A stretch of 64,000 bases of DNA, from NCBI RefSeq assembly GCF_000785435.2, contig NZ_JTDB02000005.1, positions 124,001-188,000 of the forward strand. Reading direction: 5' to 3'. The notes beneath the pieces were generated by a model, which was not told where the DNA came from, did not search any database, and saw only the letters and a program-made list of their open reading frames with translations. Shown here piece by piece: positions 16,449 through 24,440 of the stretch (positions within the stretch are counted from its first letter, which is position 1; every line of letters starts with the position of its first letter). This stretch comes from Paraburkholderia sacchari (GTDB taxonomy: Bacteria > Pseudomonadota > Gammaproteobacteria > Burkholderiales > Burkholderiaceae). The translations under genes and the position numbers were made by a program.

Positions 16449-17324
16449 ATGACACCCGACGTCGCCAACGCGTCCCCCGACGCCGACGCAGACCGCAACG
16501 ACACGAGTTACCGCGTGCCGGGTCTGGAGCGGGGCCTGCGCATTCTGACCGAATTCTCGCCGCGCGAGCCGGTGCTCGGCGCGCCCGAACTGTCGCGCCG
16601 CCTCGGCATTCCGCGCACCACGGTGTTTCGCCTGTTGCAGACACTCGAATCGCTCGGCTTTCTGGAGCGCGCCGACCGCGACCGCAACTATCGCCTCGGC
16701 GTGGCCGTGCTGCGGCTCGGTTTCGAATATCTGAGTTCGCTCGAACTGACCGACCTCGGCCTGCCGCTGATCGAGACGCTGCGCGACGCCACGGGGCTCA
16801 CCTCGCATATCGTGATTCGTGACGGACGCGACATCGTGTTCGTCGCCAAGGCGCAAAGCCACGCGCCTATTTTCAGCTCGGTGAAGGTCAATGTGGGCAC
16901 GCGCCTGCCCGCGCACGCGACCACGCATGGACAAGTGCTGATGGGCGATCTCACGCTCGACGAACTGCGCGAGATCTATCCGGAGCCCCAGCTCGAACGC
17001 TTCACGCCCTCCACGCCGGAAACGGTCGAAGCGCTCTACGAGCGCATTCGCGAGGACGCGCAGCGCGGCTACGCCGTGAGCGAGTCGTCGTTCGAGCGCG
17101 GCATTTCGGTGGTTTCCGCGCCGGTGCGCAACGAGACGGGCCGCATCGCGGCCGTGGTGACGACGACCATTCCGCGCCCCGGCATCGACACCGAACTGCT
17201 CGACAACGGCCTGATCGACAAGGTGCGCCACACCGCCGACGAACTTTCGAAGCGTTTGAACTATCGCCCGCAGATGTCGAAGGGCAAGAGTTCACCTTTT
17301 ATGAAGGCATTGGGGATCAAATGA
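16449..17324 (+). CDS. IclR-family transcriptional regulator (second copy, inside operon)
   Basis: The 291-residue protein has the IclR winged helix (LGAPELSRRLGIPRTTVFRLLQ) and the effector domain (VNVGTRLPAHATTHGQVLMG, SFERGISVVSAPVRN). It is a near twin of the protein at 9798, with long identical blocks, but lacks its 55-residue N-terminal extension. It is encoded within the catabolic operon, 26 bp after the hydrolase, and overlaps the next SDR start by 4 bp. A regulator made by the operon it may control would give feedback. Its likely site is the palindrome at 12323. Confidence 0.93.
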   Translation: MTPDVANASPDADADRNDTSYRVPGLERGLRILTEFSPREPVLGAPELSRRLGIPRTTVFRLLQTLESLGFLERADRDRNYRLGVAVLRLGFEYLSSLELTDLGLPLIETLRDATGLTSHIVIRDGRDIVFVAKAQSHAPIFSSVKVNVGTRLPAHATTHGQVLMGDLTLDELREIYPEPQLERFTPSTPETVEALYERIREDAQRGYAVSESSFERGISVVSAPVRNETGRIAAVVTTTIPRPGIDTELLDNGLIDKVRHTADELSKRLNYRPQMSKGKSSPFMKALGIK

Positions 17325-18148
17325 TTCAACTCGACTTGACTGGTCAGGTTGCAGTGGTGACGGGCGGCTCGTCCGGCATCGGCCTCGCCACCGCCGAACT
17401 CTTTTTGCGCGCGGGCGCATCGGTCGCGATCTGCGGCCGCGACAGCGACCGCCTCGCGCGCGCCGAGCGCGAACTGCGCGAGCGGCATCCGCAGGCGCAA
17501 CTGCTGGCCGTGCGCTGCGACGTGCTCGACGCTGCCGATGTGGCCGCGTTCGCGAGCGAAGTCGAAAAGCGCTTCGGCCGCGCCGACATGCTCGTGAACA
17601 ACGCGGGCCAGGGCCGCGTCTCCACCTTCGCCAATACCACCGACGAAGCGTGGCGCGAAGAACTGGACCTCAAGTACTTCAGCATCATCCGCCCGACGCG
17701 CGCGTTCTTGCCGATGCTGCGCCACGCCGCGAAGCAGGACAACGGCACGGGCAACGCCGCGATCGTCTGCGTGAACTCGCTGCTCGCCCTGCAGCCCGAG
17801 CCGCACATGGTGGCGACCTCGTCGGCGCGCGCGGGTGTGCTCAGTCTCATCAAGTCGCTCGCGGTGGAACTCGCGCCCGAGCATATTCGCGTGAACTCGA
17901 TTCTGATCGGCATCGTGGAGTCGGGCCAATGGCGCCGCCGCTACGAAGCCGACGGCGAGGCGCAGGCCGCAGGCCAGAGCTGGGAAGACTGGACCCGCGA
18001 GCTCGCACGCAAGAAACATATTCCGCTCGGCCGCTTCGGCCGTCCCGAAGAAGCGGCCCAGGCGCTGTTTTATCTGGCCACGTCCCTGTCGTCCTATACG
18101 ACGGGCAGTCATATCGATGTATCTGGAGGCGTTGCACGTCATGTCTAA
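17321..18148 (+). CDS. Atypical SDR protein lacking the catalytic Tyr and Lys
   Basis: The 275-residue protein has a good SDR Rossmann motif (TGGSSGIG, residues 15-22), LVNNAGQG near residue 91, and S153 in CVNSLLALQ. Where the Y-x-x-x-K pair should be, it reads VATSSARAGV, giving T166 for Tyr and R170 for Lys. The rest of the fold is intact up to SSYTTGSHIDVSGG. As far as I recall, a group of close relatives shares this change, so it is probably not recent decay. It may bind NAD(P) without normal redox chemistry or use other residues. It is coupled on both sides: ATGA with the IclR gene and an 8-bp overlap with the TPP enzyme. Confidence 0.88.
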   Translation: MIQLDLTGQVAVVTGGSSGIGLATAELFLRAGASVAICGRDSDRLARAERELRERHPQAQLLAVRCDVLDAADVAAFASEVEKRFGRADMLVNNAGQGRVSTFANTTDEAWREELDLKYFSIIRPTRAFLPMLRHAAKQDNGTGNAAIVCVNSLLALQPEPHMVATSSARAGVLSLIKSLAVELAPEHIRVNSILIGIVESGQWRRRYEADGEAQAAGQSWEDWTRELARKKHIPLGRFGRPEEAAQALFYLATSLSSYTTGSHIDVSGGVARHV

Positions 18149-19799
18149 TCAAACCACCGTCGGCGAACTGATCGCCGCCTTCCTCGAACAATGCGGAGTC
18201 CAAACCGCTTTCGGCGTGATCTCGATTCATAACATGCCGATTCTCGACGCCATCGGCCGTCGCGGCAATATCCGCTATGTGGGCGCACGCGGCGAAGCGG
18301 GCGCGGTCAACATGGCGGACGGCCTTGCGCGCGTTTCGGGCGGCCTCGGCGTGGCGTTCACGAGCACCGGCACGGCGGCGGGCAACGCGGCGGGCGCGAT
18401 GGTCGAAGCGCTCACGGCAGGCACGGCGGTGCTGCACATCACCGGCCAGATCGAAACCGAATACCTCGATCAGGACCTCGCCTATATTCACGAGGCGCCG
18501 GACCAGCTCGCGATGCTTCAGTCGATCTCGAAGGCCGCGTTCCGCGTGCGCTCGGTCGAGACCGCGCTGCCGACCATTCGCGAAGCCGTGCGCATCGCGC
18601 AAAGCGCGCCTAGCGGTCCGGTGAGCGTGGAGATTCCCATCGACATCCAGGCAGCACTGACTGAATGGCCCGCCGACCTGAGCGCCCCGCATCTCACGAC
18701 GCTCACGCACGACGAAGCGCGCGTGGAGCAACTGGCGAACGAACTCGCGAAAGCGAAGCGTCCGCTGCTGTGGCTCGGCGGCGGCACGCGCCACGCGCGC
18801 GCGGCGGTCGAGCGTCTCGTGGCGCTGGGCTTTGGCGTGGTGACGAGCGTGCAGGGCCGCGGCGTGCTGCCCGAAGATCATCCGGCCACACTGGGCGCGT
18901 TCAACGTGAGCCCCTCAGTCGAGCGCTTCTACAAAACCTGCGACGCGATGCTCGTGGTGGGCTCGCGCCTGCGCGGCAACGAAACGCTCAAGTACAAGCT
19001 CGGCCTGCCGAAACCGCTTTATCGCATCGATGCCGACGCCCTCGCCGACAACCGCGGCTATCGCAACGCGCTGTTCGTGCACGGCGACGCCGCGCGCGTG
19101 CTCGATGCGCTCGCCACGCGCCTGGAAAACCGCATCAAAGTCGATCCGCAGTTCGCCGCCGATCTGGCCGAAGCGCGCGAGGTCGCCGTGTCGGATACCG
19201 CGAAGGGTCTCGGCCCGTATCGCCGCCTCGTGGAGTCGTTGCAGCGCGCCGTGGGCCGCGATTACAACTGGGTGCGCGACGTCACCATCTCGAACAGCAC
19301 GTGGGGCAACCGCCTGCTGAAGATCTTCTCGCCGCGCGCGGGCGTGCATGCGCTCGGCGGCGGCATCGGCCAGGGCATGCAGATGGCGATTGGCGCGGCA
19401 CTCGCGAATGCCGCTGCGAAGACCGTGTGCCTCGTGGGCGACGGCGGCCTGATGGTGAACGTGGGCGAACTCGCCACGGCCGTGCAGGAAAAGGCCAACG
19501 TGATGATCGTGCTGATGAACGATCAGTGCTACGGCGTGATTCGCAACATTCAGGACGCGCAGTACGGCGGCCGCCGCATGTTCGTCGATCTGCATCAGCC
19601 GGAGTTCTCGCAGTTCTGCGCGAGCCTGGGTTTGAAGCACTTCCGCTTGTCGTCGCTCGACAATGCGGACAGCGTGATCGCGGAAGGCATGGCGTTCGAC
19701 GGCCCCGTGCTGCTCGAAGTGGACATGAAGTCGGTGGGCAGCTTCGAGACCGTGTTCGCAGGCCCGCCGGTGCGCAAAGAGGAGCCGCAACATGCATAA
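18141..19799 (+). CDS. Thiamine-diphosphate-dependent enzyme (decarboxylase/lyase type)
   Basis: The 552-residue protein has the three domains of the acetolactate synthase/benzoylformate decarboxylase family. The N-terminal pyrimidine-binding domain has the cofactor-activating Glu in ARGEAGAVNMADG. The central domain follows, and the C-terminal domain has the ThDP/Mg motif GDGGLMVNVGELATAVQ ending in MNDQCYG. It should decarboxylate a 2-oxo acid or cleave a C-C bond. With the aldehyde dehydrogenase at 20637 it could convert a 2-oxo acid to an aldehyde and then an acid. It starts at 18141 within the SDR stop region and ends overlapping the next gene by 8 bp. Confidence 0.92.
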   Translation: MSNQTTVGELIAAFLEQCGVQTAFGVISIHNMPILDAIGRRGNIRYVGARGEAGAVNMADGLARVSGGLGVAFTSTGTAAGNAAGAMVEALTAGTAVLHITGQIETEYLDQDLAYIHEAPDQLAMLQSISKAAFRVRSVETALPTIREAVRIAQSAPSGPVSVEIPIDIQAALTEWPADLSAPHLTTLTHDEARVEQLANELAKAKRPLLWLGGGTRHARAAVERLVALGFGVVTSVQGRGVLPEDHPATLGAFNVSPSVERFYKTCDAMLVVGSRLRGNETLKYKLGLPKPLYRIDADALADNRGYRNALFVHGDAARVLDALATRLENRIKVDPQFAADLAEAREVAVSDTAKGLGPYRRLVESLQRAVGRDYNWVRDVTISNSTWGNRLLKIFSPRAGVHALGGGIGQGMQMAIGAALANAAAKTVCLVGDGGLMVNVGELATAVQEKANVMIVLMNDQCYGVIRNIQDAQYGGRRMFVDLHQPEFSQFCASLGLKHFRLSSLDNADSVIAEGMAFDGPVLLEVDMKSVGSFETVFAGPPVRKEEPQHA

Positions 19800-20616
19800 C
19801 GGCCATGCCGCCCATGCGCCCATCGATATCGCGATGATCGGCTTCGGTGCGATCGGGCAGACGGTGTATCGCGCAGTCGCGGCGGACCCGCTCGTGCACG
19901 TCTCGCATGTGATCGTGCCCGAGCAGCATGCCGCCGTCGTGCGCGAGCAGGTGGACGGCGCCGTGGAAGTGGTGTCGTCGGTGCGGGCGCTTTCCACGCA
20001 GCCGCAATTCGCGCTCGAATGCGCGGGCCACGCGGCGCTGATCGATCACGTCGTGCCGCTGCTGCAAAGCGGCACCGATTGCGCAGTGAACTCGATTGGC
20101 GCGCTCTCCGACGTCGACTTGCTCGAACGCCTCTCGCTCGCCGCCGATGAAGGCGGCGCCACCGTCACGCTGCTCTCCGGCGCGATTGGCGGCATCGACG
20201 CGCTTTCGGCGGCGAAGCTCGGCGGTCTGGACGAAGTGCTGTACACGGGCCGCAAGCCGCCGCTCGGCTGGCTCGATACGCCGGCGGAAAAGGTCTGCGA
20301 TCTGCGCACGCTAGCGAAAGAGCAGGTGATCTTCGAAGGCAGCGCGCGCGAAGCCGCGCGGCTCTTTCCGAAGAACGCGAACGTAGCGGCCACCGTCGCG
20401 CTGGCGGGCCTCGGGCTCGACCAGACGAAGGTGCGCCTGATTGCCGATCCGGCGGTCGAGCGCAACGTGCACCGTATCGTCGCGCGCGGCATGTTCGGCG
20501 AGATGTCGCTGGAAATGTGCGGCAAGCCGCTGCCCGACAACCCGAAAACCTCGGCGCTCACAGCGTACAGCGCGATTCGCGCGCTGCGCAACCGGGCCGC
20601 GCGCTGCGTGATTTGA
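19792..20616 (+). CDS. L-aspartate dehydrogenase family protein (NadX-like)
   Basis: The 274-residue protein has a Rossmann start (IAMIGFGAIGQTVYRAV), ECAGHAALIDH, VNSIGALSD, LSGAIGGIDAL and the C-terminal VERNVHRIVARGMFGEM with the conserved His of aspartate dehydrogenases. These enzymes interconvert L-aspartate and iminoaspartate/oxaloacetate with NAD(P). No nadA or nadC is nearby, so NAD synthesis is not the context. Placement between a ThDP enzyme and an aldehyde dehydrogenase suggests an amino or imino intermediate in the catabolic route. As I recall, the P. aeruginosa aspartate dehydrogenase PA3505 sits in a similar gene set. Confidence 0.88.
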   Translation: MHNGHAAHAPIDIAMIGFGAIGQTVYRAVAADPLVHVSHVIVPEQHAAVVREQVDGAVEVVSSVRALSTQPQFALECAGHAALIDHVVPLLQSGTDCAVNSIGALSDVDLLERLSLAADEGGATVTLLSGAIGGIDALSAAKLGGLDEVLYTGRKPPLGWLDTPAEKVCDLRTLAKEQVIFEGSAREAARLFPKNANVAATVALAGLGLDQTKVRLIADPAVERNVHRIVARGMFGEMSLEMCGKPLPDNPKTSALTAYSAIRALRNRAARCVI

Positions 20617-20636
20617 CGAACGAAGAGACCTCTGAC

Positions 20637-22130
20637 ATGACTCCATTCGATACCAGCCTCGTACCGACCGGCGATATCCTGATCGGCGGCGAGTGGCGCC
20701 AGGGCCGCGCCGCGCCCTTCGCGAGCCTCTATCCCGCCGACCAGTCGGTGAACATGGAGGTCTCGACGGCAAGCGCCGAAGACGCCAGCGAGGCGGTCGA
20801 GAAAGCGCACGCGGCGTGGAAGAACAGCGAGTGGGCCGGCATGAAGCCGCATCTGCGCGCGCTCGTGCTCTACCGCATCGCGGACCTCATCATGCAGCGC
20901 CACGAAGCGCTCGCCCAGTTACAGCGCCGCGACAACGGCAAGCCGATCGGCGAAACGCGCGTGCTGGTGGCGAGCGCCGCCAACACGTTCCGCTACTTCG
21001 CGGCCTGCCTCGAAACGCTCGACGACGACCTCACGCCGCCGCGCGGCGACTATATGACCATGAGCGTGCACGAGCCGATTGGGGTGGTCGCCGCGATCAC
21101 GCCGTGGAATTCGCCGATCGCCTCGGATGCGCAGAAGCTCGCGCCCGCGCTCGCGGCCGGCAACGCGGTGGTGCTCAAGCCCGCCGAAGTCACGCCGCTC
21201 GTTTCGCTCGCGCTGGCGCGCATCTGCGAAGAAGCGGGCGTACCCAAGGGCATCTTGAGCGTGCTGCCGGGCAAGGGCTCGGTGATCGGCGACGTGCTGG
21301 TGCGCCATCCGCTCGTGAAGAAGGTTTCGTTCACGGGCGGCACAGAAGTGGGCCGCGGCATCGCGCGCATTGCGGCGGAAAAGCTCATGCCCGTGTCGCT
21401 CGAACTGGGCGGCAAGTCGCCCACCATCGTGTTCGAAGACGCCGATCTCGACCATGCCGTGAACGGCGTGCTGTACGGCATCTTCAGCTCATCGGGCGAG
21501 GCGTGCATTGCGGGATCGCGCCTCTTCGTGCAGCGCTCGATTTACGACGCGTTCATGCAGCGGCTCGTGGAAGGCGCGCGCAAGCTGCGCGTGGGCGACC
21601 CGTCGCGCGAAAACACGCAGATGGGGCCGCTCATCACCGCGAAGCATCGCGAGTCGGTGGAGCGCTACGTGGCGATCGGTCTGGAGGAGGGCGGCCGACT
21701 GCTGTGCGGCGGCGAGCGTCCCGTGGGCGATGGCCGTGAAAGCGGTTTCTTTTATCAGCCGACCATTCTGGAAGGACTCCAGAACAGTGCGCGCATCTGC
21801 CAGGAAGAAATCTTCGGGCCAGTGCTGGTGGCGATGCCGTTCGACGACGAAGCCGCGCTGATCGAAGAAGCGAACAACAGCGTCTTTGGACTTGCCGCCG
21901 GCATCTGGACGCGCGACTACAAGCGCGCGTGGCGCGTGGCCCGCAAGCTCGAAGCGGGCACGGTCTGGATCAATACCTACAAGCTGTTCTCGATCTCCAC
22001 GCCGTTCTCGGGCTGGAAGGAGAGCGGCATGGGCCGCGAGAAAGGGCGGCTCGGCATTCGCGAATATATGCAGCAAAAGAGCCTCTACTGGGGCTTGAAC
22101 GACGCGCCGCTGCCCTGGGCCAACGCCTGA
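20637..22130 (+). CDS. NAD(P)-dependent aldehyde dehydrogenase
   Basis: The 497-residue protein is a full-length ALDH-superfamily enzyme. It has the cofactor segment ITPWNSPIASDAQKLAPALA, GGTEVGRGIA, the catalytic Glu in VSLELGGKSP, and the nucleophile Cys in SSSGEACIAGSRL, followed by EEIFGPV and a C-terminal FSGWKESGMGREKG. It oxidises an aldehyde, probably one released by the ThDP enzyme at 18141. The start MTPFDTSLVPTGD at 20637 lies 20 bp after the previous gene. Earlier in-frame sequence belongs to the aspartate dehydrogenase gene. Confidence 0.95.
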   Translation: MTPFDTSLVPTGDILIGGEWRQGRAAPFASLYPADQSVNMEVSTASAEDASEAVEKAHAAWKNSEWAGMKPHLRALVLYRIADLIMQRHEALAQLQRRDNGKPIGETRVLVASAANTFRYFAACLETLDDDLTPPRGDYMTMSVHEPIGVVAAITPWNSPIASDAQKLAPALAAGNAVVLKPAEVTPLVSLALARICEEAGVPKGILSVLPGKGSVIGDVLVRHPLVKKVSFTGGTEVGRGIARIAAEKLMPVSLELGGKSPTIVFEDADLDHAVNGVLYGIFSSSGEACIAGSRLFVQRSIYDAFMQRLVEGARKLRVGDPSRENTQMGPLITAKHRESVERYVAIGLEEGGRLLCGGERPVGDGRESGFFYQPTILEGLQNSARICQEEIFGPVLVAMPFDDEAALIEEANNSVFGLAAGIWTRDYKRAWRVARKLEAGTVWINTYKLFSISTPFSGWKESGMGREKGRLGIREYMQQKSLYWGLNDAPLPWANA

Positions 22131-22147
22131 GCGCGCGCAACGGAGCA

Positions 22148-23116
22148 ATGAACATGACGATTCTCGGCATCGAACAGATTACCTACGGCGTGACCGACCT
22201 CGAAACCTGCCGCCGCTTTTTCGCGGATTGGGGTTTGAAGGAAACGTCGCACGGCGAAACGCGCGCGCGCTTCGAAACGCTCAACGGCTGCACCGTGCTC
22301 GTGGCCGACGCGAACGATGCTGCGCTTCCCGCTGCATTCGAAGCGGGGCCGACGCTGCGCGAGGTGACGTGGGGCGTGGCCACGCGCAAAGAACTCGACG
22401 CGCTGCGCGAGCGCCTGAAGGGCCAGCCCGGCTATTACAGCGACGCCGACGCGGTGGGCTGTTTCGACCCGGCCGGCATGGCGATTCGCGTGGAAGTCAC
22501 GCGCCGCCGCGAGATCGACCTGAAGGGCTCGCCCTCGAACGTGTGGGGCCAGACGTTGCGCGTGGATACGCCGTCGCCTATCTACGAACGCGCGGAGCCG
22601 GTTGAAGTGGGCCACGTGGTGTTCTTCACGAACTGCCTCGCGGAACAGGAAAAGTTCTATCACGAACTGCTCGGCTTCGAGACCTCGGACCGCTATCCGG
22701 ACCGCGGCGCGTTCATGCGCTGCGCGCCGCACGGCGGCCATCACGACTTGTTCCTGCTCGCGCTGCCCGACGGCAAGAAGGGCCTCAACCATGTGGCGTT
22801 CACGGTGCGCGACATCCACGAGGTGTTCGGCGGCGGCCTGCATATCAGCCGTTGCGGTTGGACCACGCAACTCGGTCCAGGCCGGCATCCGGTTTCGTCG
22901 GCGTACTTCTGGTACTTCAAGAACCCGGCGGGCGGCCTGATCGAGTATTACGCCGATGAAGACGTGCTCACGCCCGAATGGCAGCCGCGCGAGTTCGAGC
23001 CGGGCCCGACCGTGTTCGCCGAGTGGGCCATCGACGGCGGCCTCGACGGCAATACGCGTCGCCAGAAGAACGCCGAGGCGCCGCAAGGCAAGTTCATGAC
23101 GGAGCGTAAGCAATGA
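22148..23116 (+). CDS. Two-domain VOC protein, extradiol-type ring-cleavage dioxygenase
   Basis: The 322-residue protein has two vicinal-oxygen-chelate modules. The C-terminal module carries the 2-His-1-carboxylate set: H156 (EVGHVVFF), H215 (GLNHVAF) and E266 (GLIEYYAD), as in type I extradiol dioxygenases such as BphC. The N-terminal module lacks the ligands, as expected. It likely cleaves a catechol-like product formed by the Rieske oxygenase and SDR. The start at 22148 has GGAG a few bases upstream, and the end overlaps the next start by 4 bp. The C-terminal 45 residues after the last ligand are charged and probably flexible. Confidence 0.9.
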   Translation: MNMTILGIEQITYGVTDLETCRRFFADWGLKETSHGETRARFETLNGCTVLVADANDAALPAAFEAGPTLREVTWGVATRKELDALRERLKGQPGYYSDADAVGCFDPAGMAIRVEVTRRREIDLKGSPSNVWGQTLRVDTPSPIYERAEPVEVGHVVFFTNCLAEQEKFYHELLGFETSDRYPDRGAFMRCAPHGGHHDLFLLALPDGKKGLNHVAFTVRDIHEVFGGGLHISRCGWTTQLGPGRHPVSSAYFWYFKNPAGGLIEYYADEDVLTPEWQPREFEPGPTVFAEWAIDGGLDGNTRRQKNAEAPQGKFMTERKQ

Positions 23117-24378
23117 GCGACGCACAGCAAAACAGCGCGGAAAGCGGCGTGGAAAGCAGCGCACAGGATGCGCCGAGCACGGTTGTCGTGATCGGCGGCG
23201 GCCAGGCGGCGGGCTGGGTCGTGAAGACGCTGCGCAAGGAAGGCTACGCGGGCCGTCTCGTGATGATCGCCGACGAAGTGCATCTGCCCTACGAGCGTCC
23301 GCCGCTTTCGAAGGCCGTGCTCGCGGGCGAAGCCGATATCGAAACGGTGCGCATTGCGAAGCCCGACGAATTCGCCGCGCTCAATGTCGAAGCGTGGCAG
23401 CCCGACTGCGCAACGGCTATCGACCGCGCGGCGCGTGTGGTGACCGCGCGCTCGGGGCGTGAAGTGAAGTACGACCGCCTCGTGATCGCCACGGGCGGCG
23501 CGGCGCGCAAGCTGCCCGCGAGCGTGGCGAAGAGCGCGCACGTGACGTATCTGCGCACGCTCGACGAGGCGATGGCGCTGGGCGAGCGGCTGCGCCGCAG
23601 CCAGCGCGTGCTGGTGGTGGGCGGCGGCTGGATCGGGCTCGAAGTGGCCGCCACGGCGCGCAAGCTCGGCGTGGCGGCCACCGTGGTGGAGGGCGCGCCG
23701 CGTCTGTGCGCGCGTTCGCTGCCGCAGGACGTCTCGGACTTCCTGCTCGATCTGCATCGTGCGAACGGCGTTGATGTGCGTCTGAACGCGGCGCTGCTCT
23801 CGCTAGAAGACAGCGCGGAGGGCGGCGTACGCGCGACCTTCGCCGACGGCAGCACGCTCGACGCGGACTTCGCCGTCGCCGGCATCGGCCTTGCGCCGCA
23901 TACCGCGCTGGCCGAGGCAGCGGGGCTGGCCGTGGAAGACGGCATCGCCGTGGATGAATTCGGTGAAACTTCGGATCCCTGCATATTCGCGTGCGGCGAT
24001 GTGGCCAACCATCCGAACGCATGGCTCAAGCGCCGCGTGCGGCTGGAGTCGTGGGCCAATGCCCAGAATCAGGCGATTGCCGTGGCCAAGGCCGTGCTGG
24101 GCGTGAAAGCGCCCTATGCGGAAATTCCGTGGTTCTGGTCCGATCAGTACGACGTGAATCTGCAGATCCTCGGCGATATTCCGGCTGGCGTCGCGCCGGC
24201 GCTGCGCGGCAGTCTCGGAGAAAAGCGCGGGACGCTCTTTTTCGTCGAGGACGGGCATTTGCGCGGCGTCATCGCGATCAATTCGGCGCGCGACCTCAAG
24301 CTCGCGCGCAAATGGATGAGCCAGGGGCGCGCGGTCGATATCGCGGCACTCACGGACACCAGCAAGGCCCTCGCCTGA
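23113..24378 (+). CDS. FAD-dependent ferredoxin reductase of the Rieske system
   Basis: The 421-residue protein is a pyridine-nucleotide-disulfide-type reductase. It has the FAD motif VVVIGGGQAAGWVVKTLR, YERPPLSK, an ATG-like ATGGAARKLP, the NADH motif VLVVGGGWIGLEVAA, and the late FAD motif IFACGDVANHP. It ends with the reductase C-domain (WSDQYDVNLQILGDI). It passes electrons from NADH to the Rieske ferredoxin at 12365. It is coupled (ATGA) to the dioxygenase gene. The distance between reductase and oxygenase genes is unusual but they share one operon. Confidence 0.94.
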   Translation: MSDAQQNSAESGVESSAQDAPSTVVVIGGGQAAGWVVKTLRKEGYAGRLVMIADEVHLPYERPPLSKAVLAGEADIETVRIAKPDEFAALNVEAWQPDCATAIDRAARVVTARSGREVKYDRLVIATGGAARKLPASVAKSAHVTYLRTLDEAMALGERLRRSQRVLVVGGGWIGLEVAATARKLGVAATVVEGAPRLCARSLPQDVSDFLLDLHRANGVDVRLNAALLSLEDSAEGGVRATFADGSTLDADFAVAGIGLAPHTALAEAAGLAVEDGIAVDEFGETSDPCIFACGDVANHPNAWLKRRVRLESWANAQNQAIAVAKAVLGVKAPYAEIPWFWSDQYDVNLQILGDIPAGVAPALRGSLGEKRGTLFFVEDGHLRGVIAINSARDLKLARKWMSQGRAVDIAALTDTSKALA

Positions 24379-24440
24379 GGCAACAGTAAGGCAGCACTAA
24401 GGCGGCACATACGAGACAACACGGAGACGGGACGACAGGC

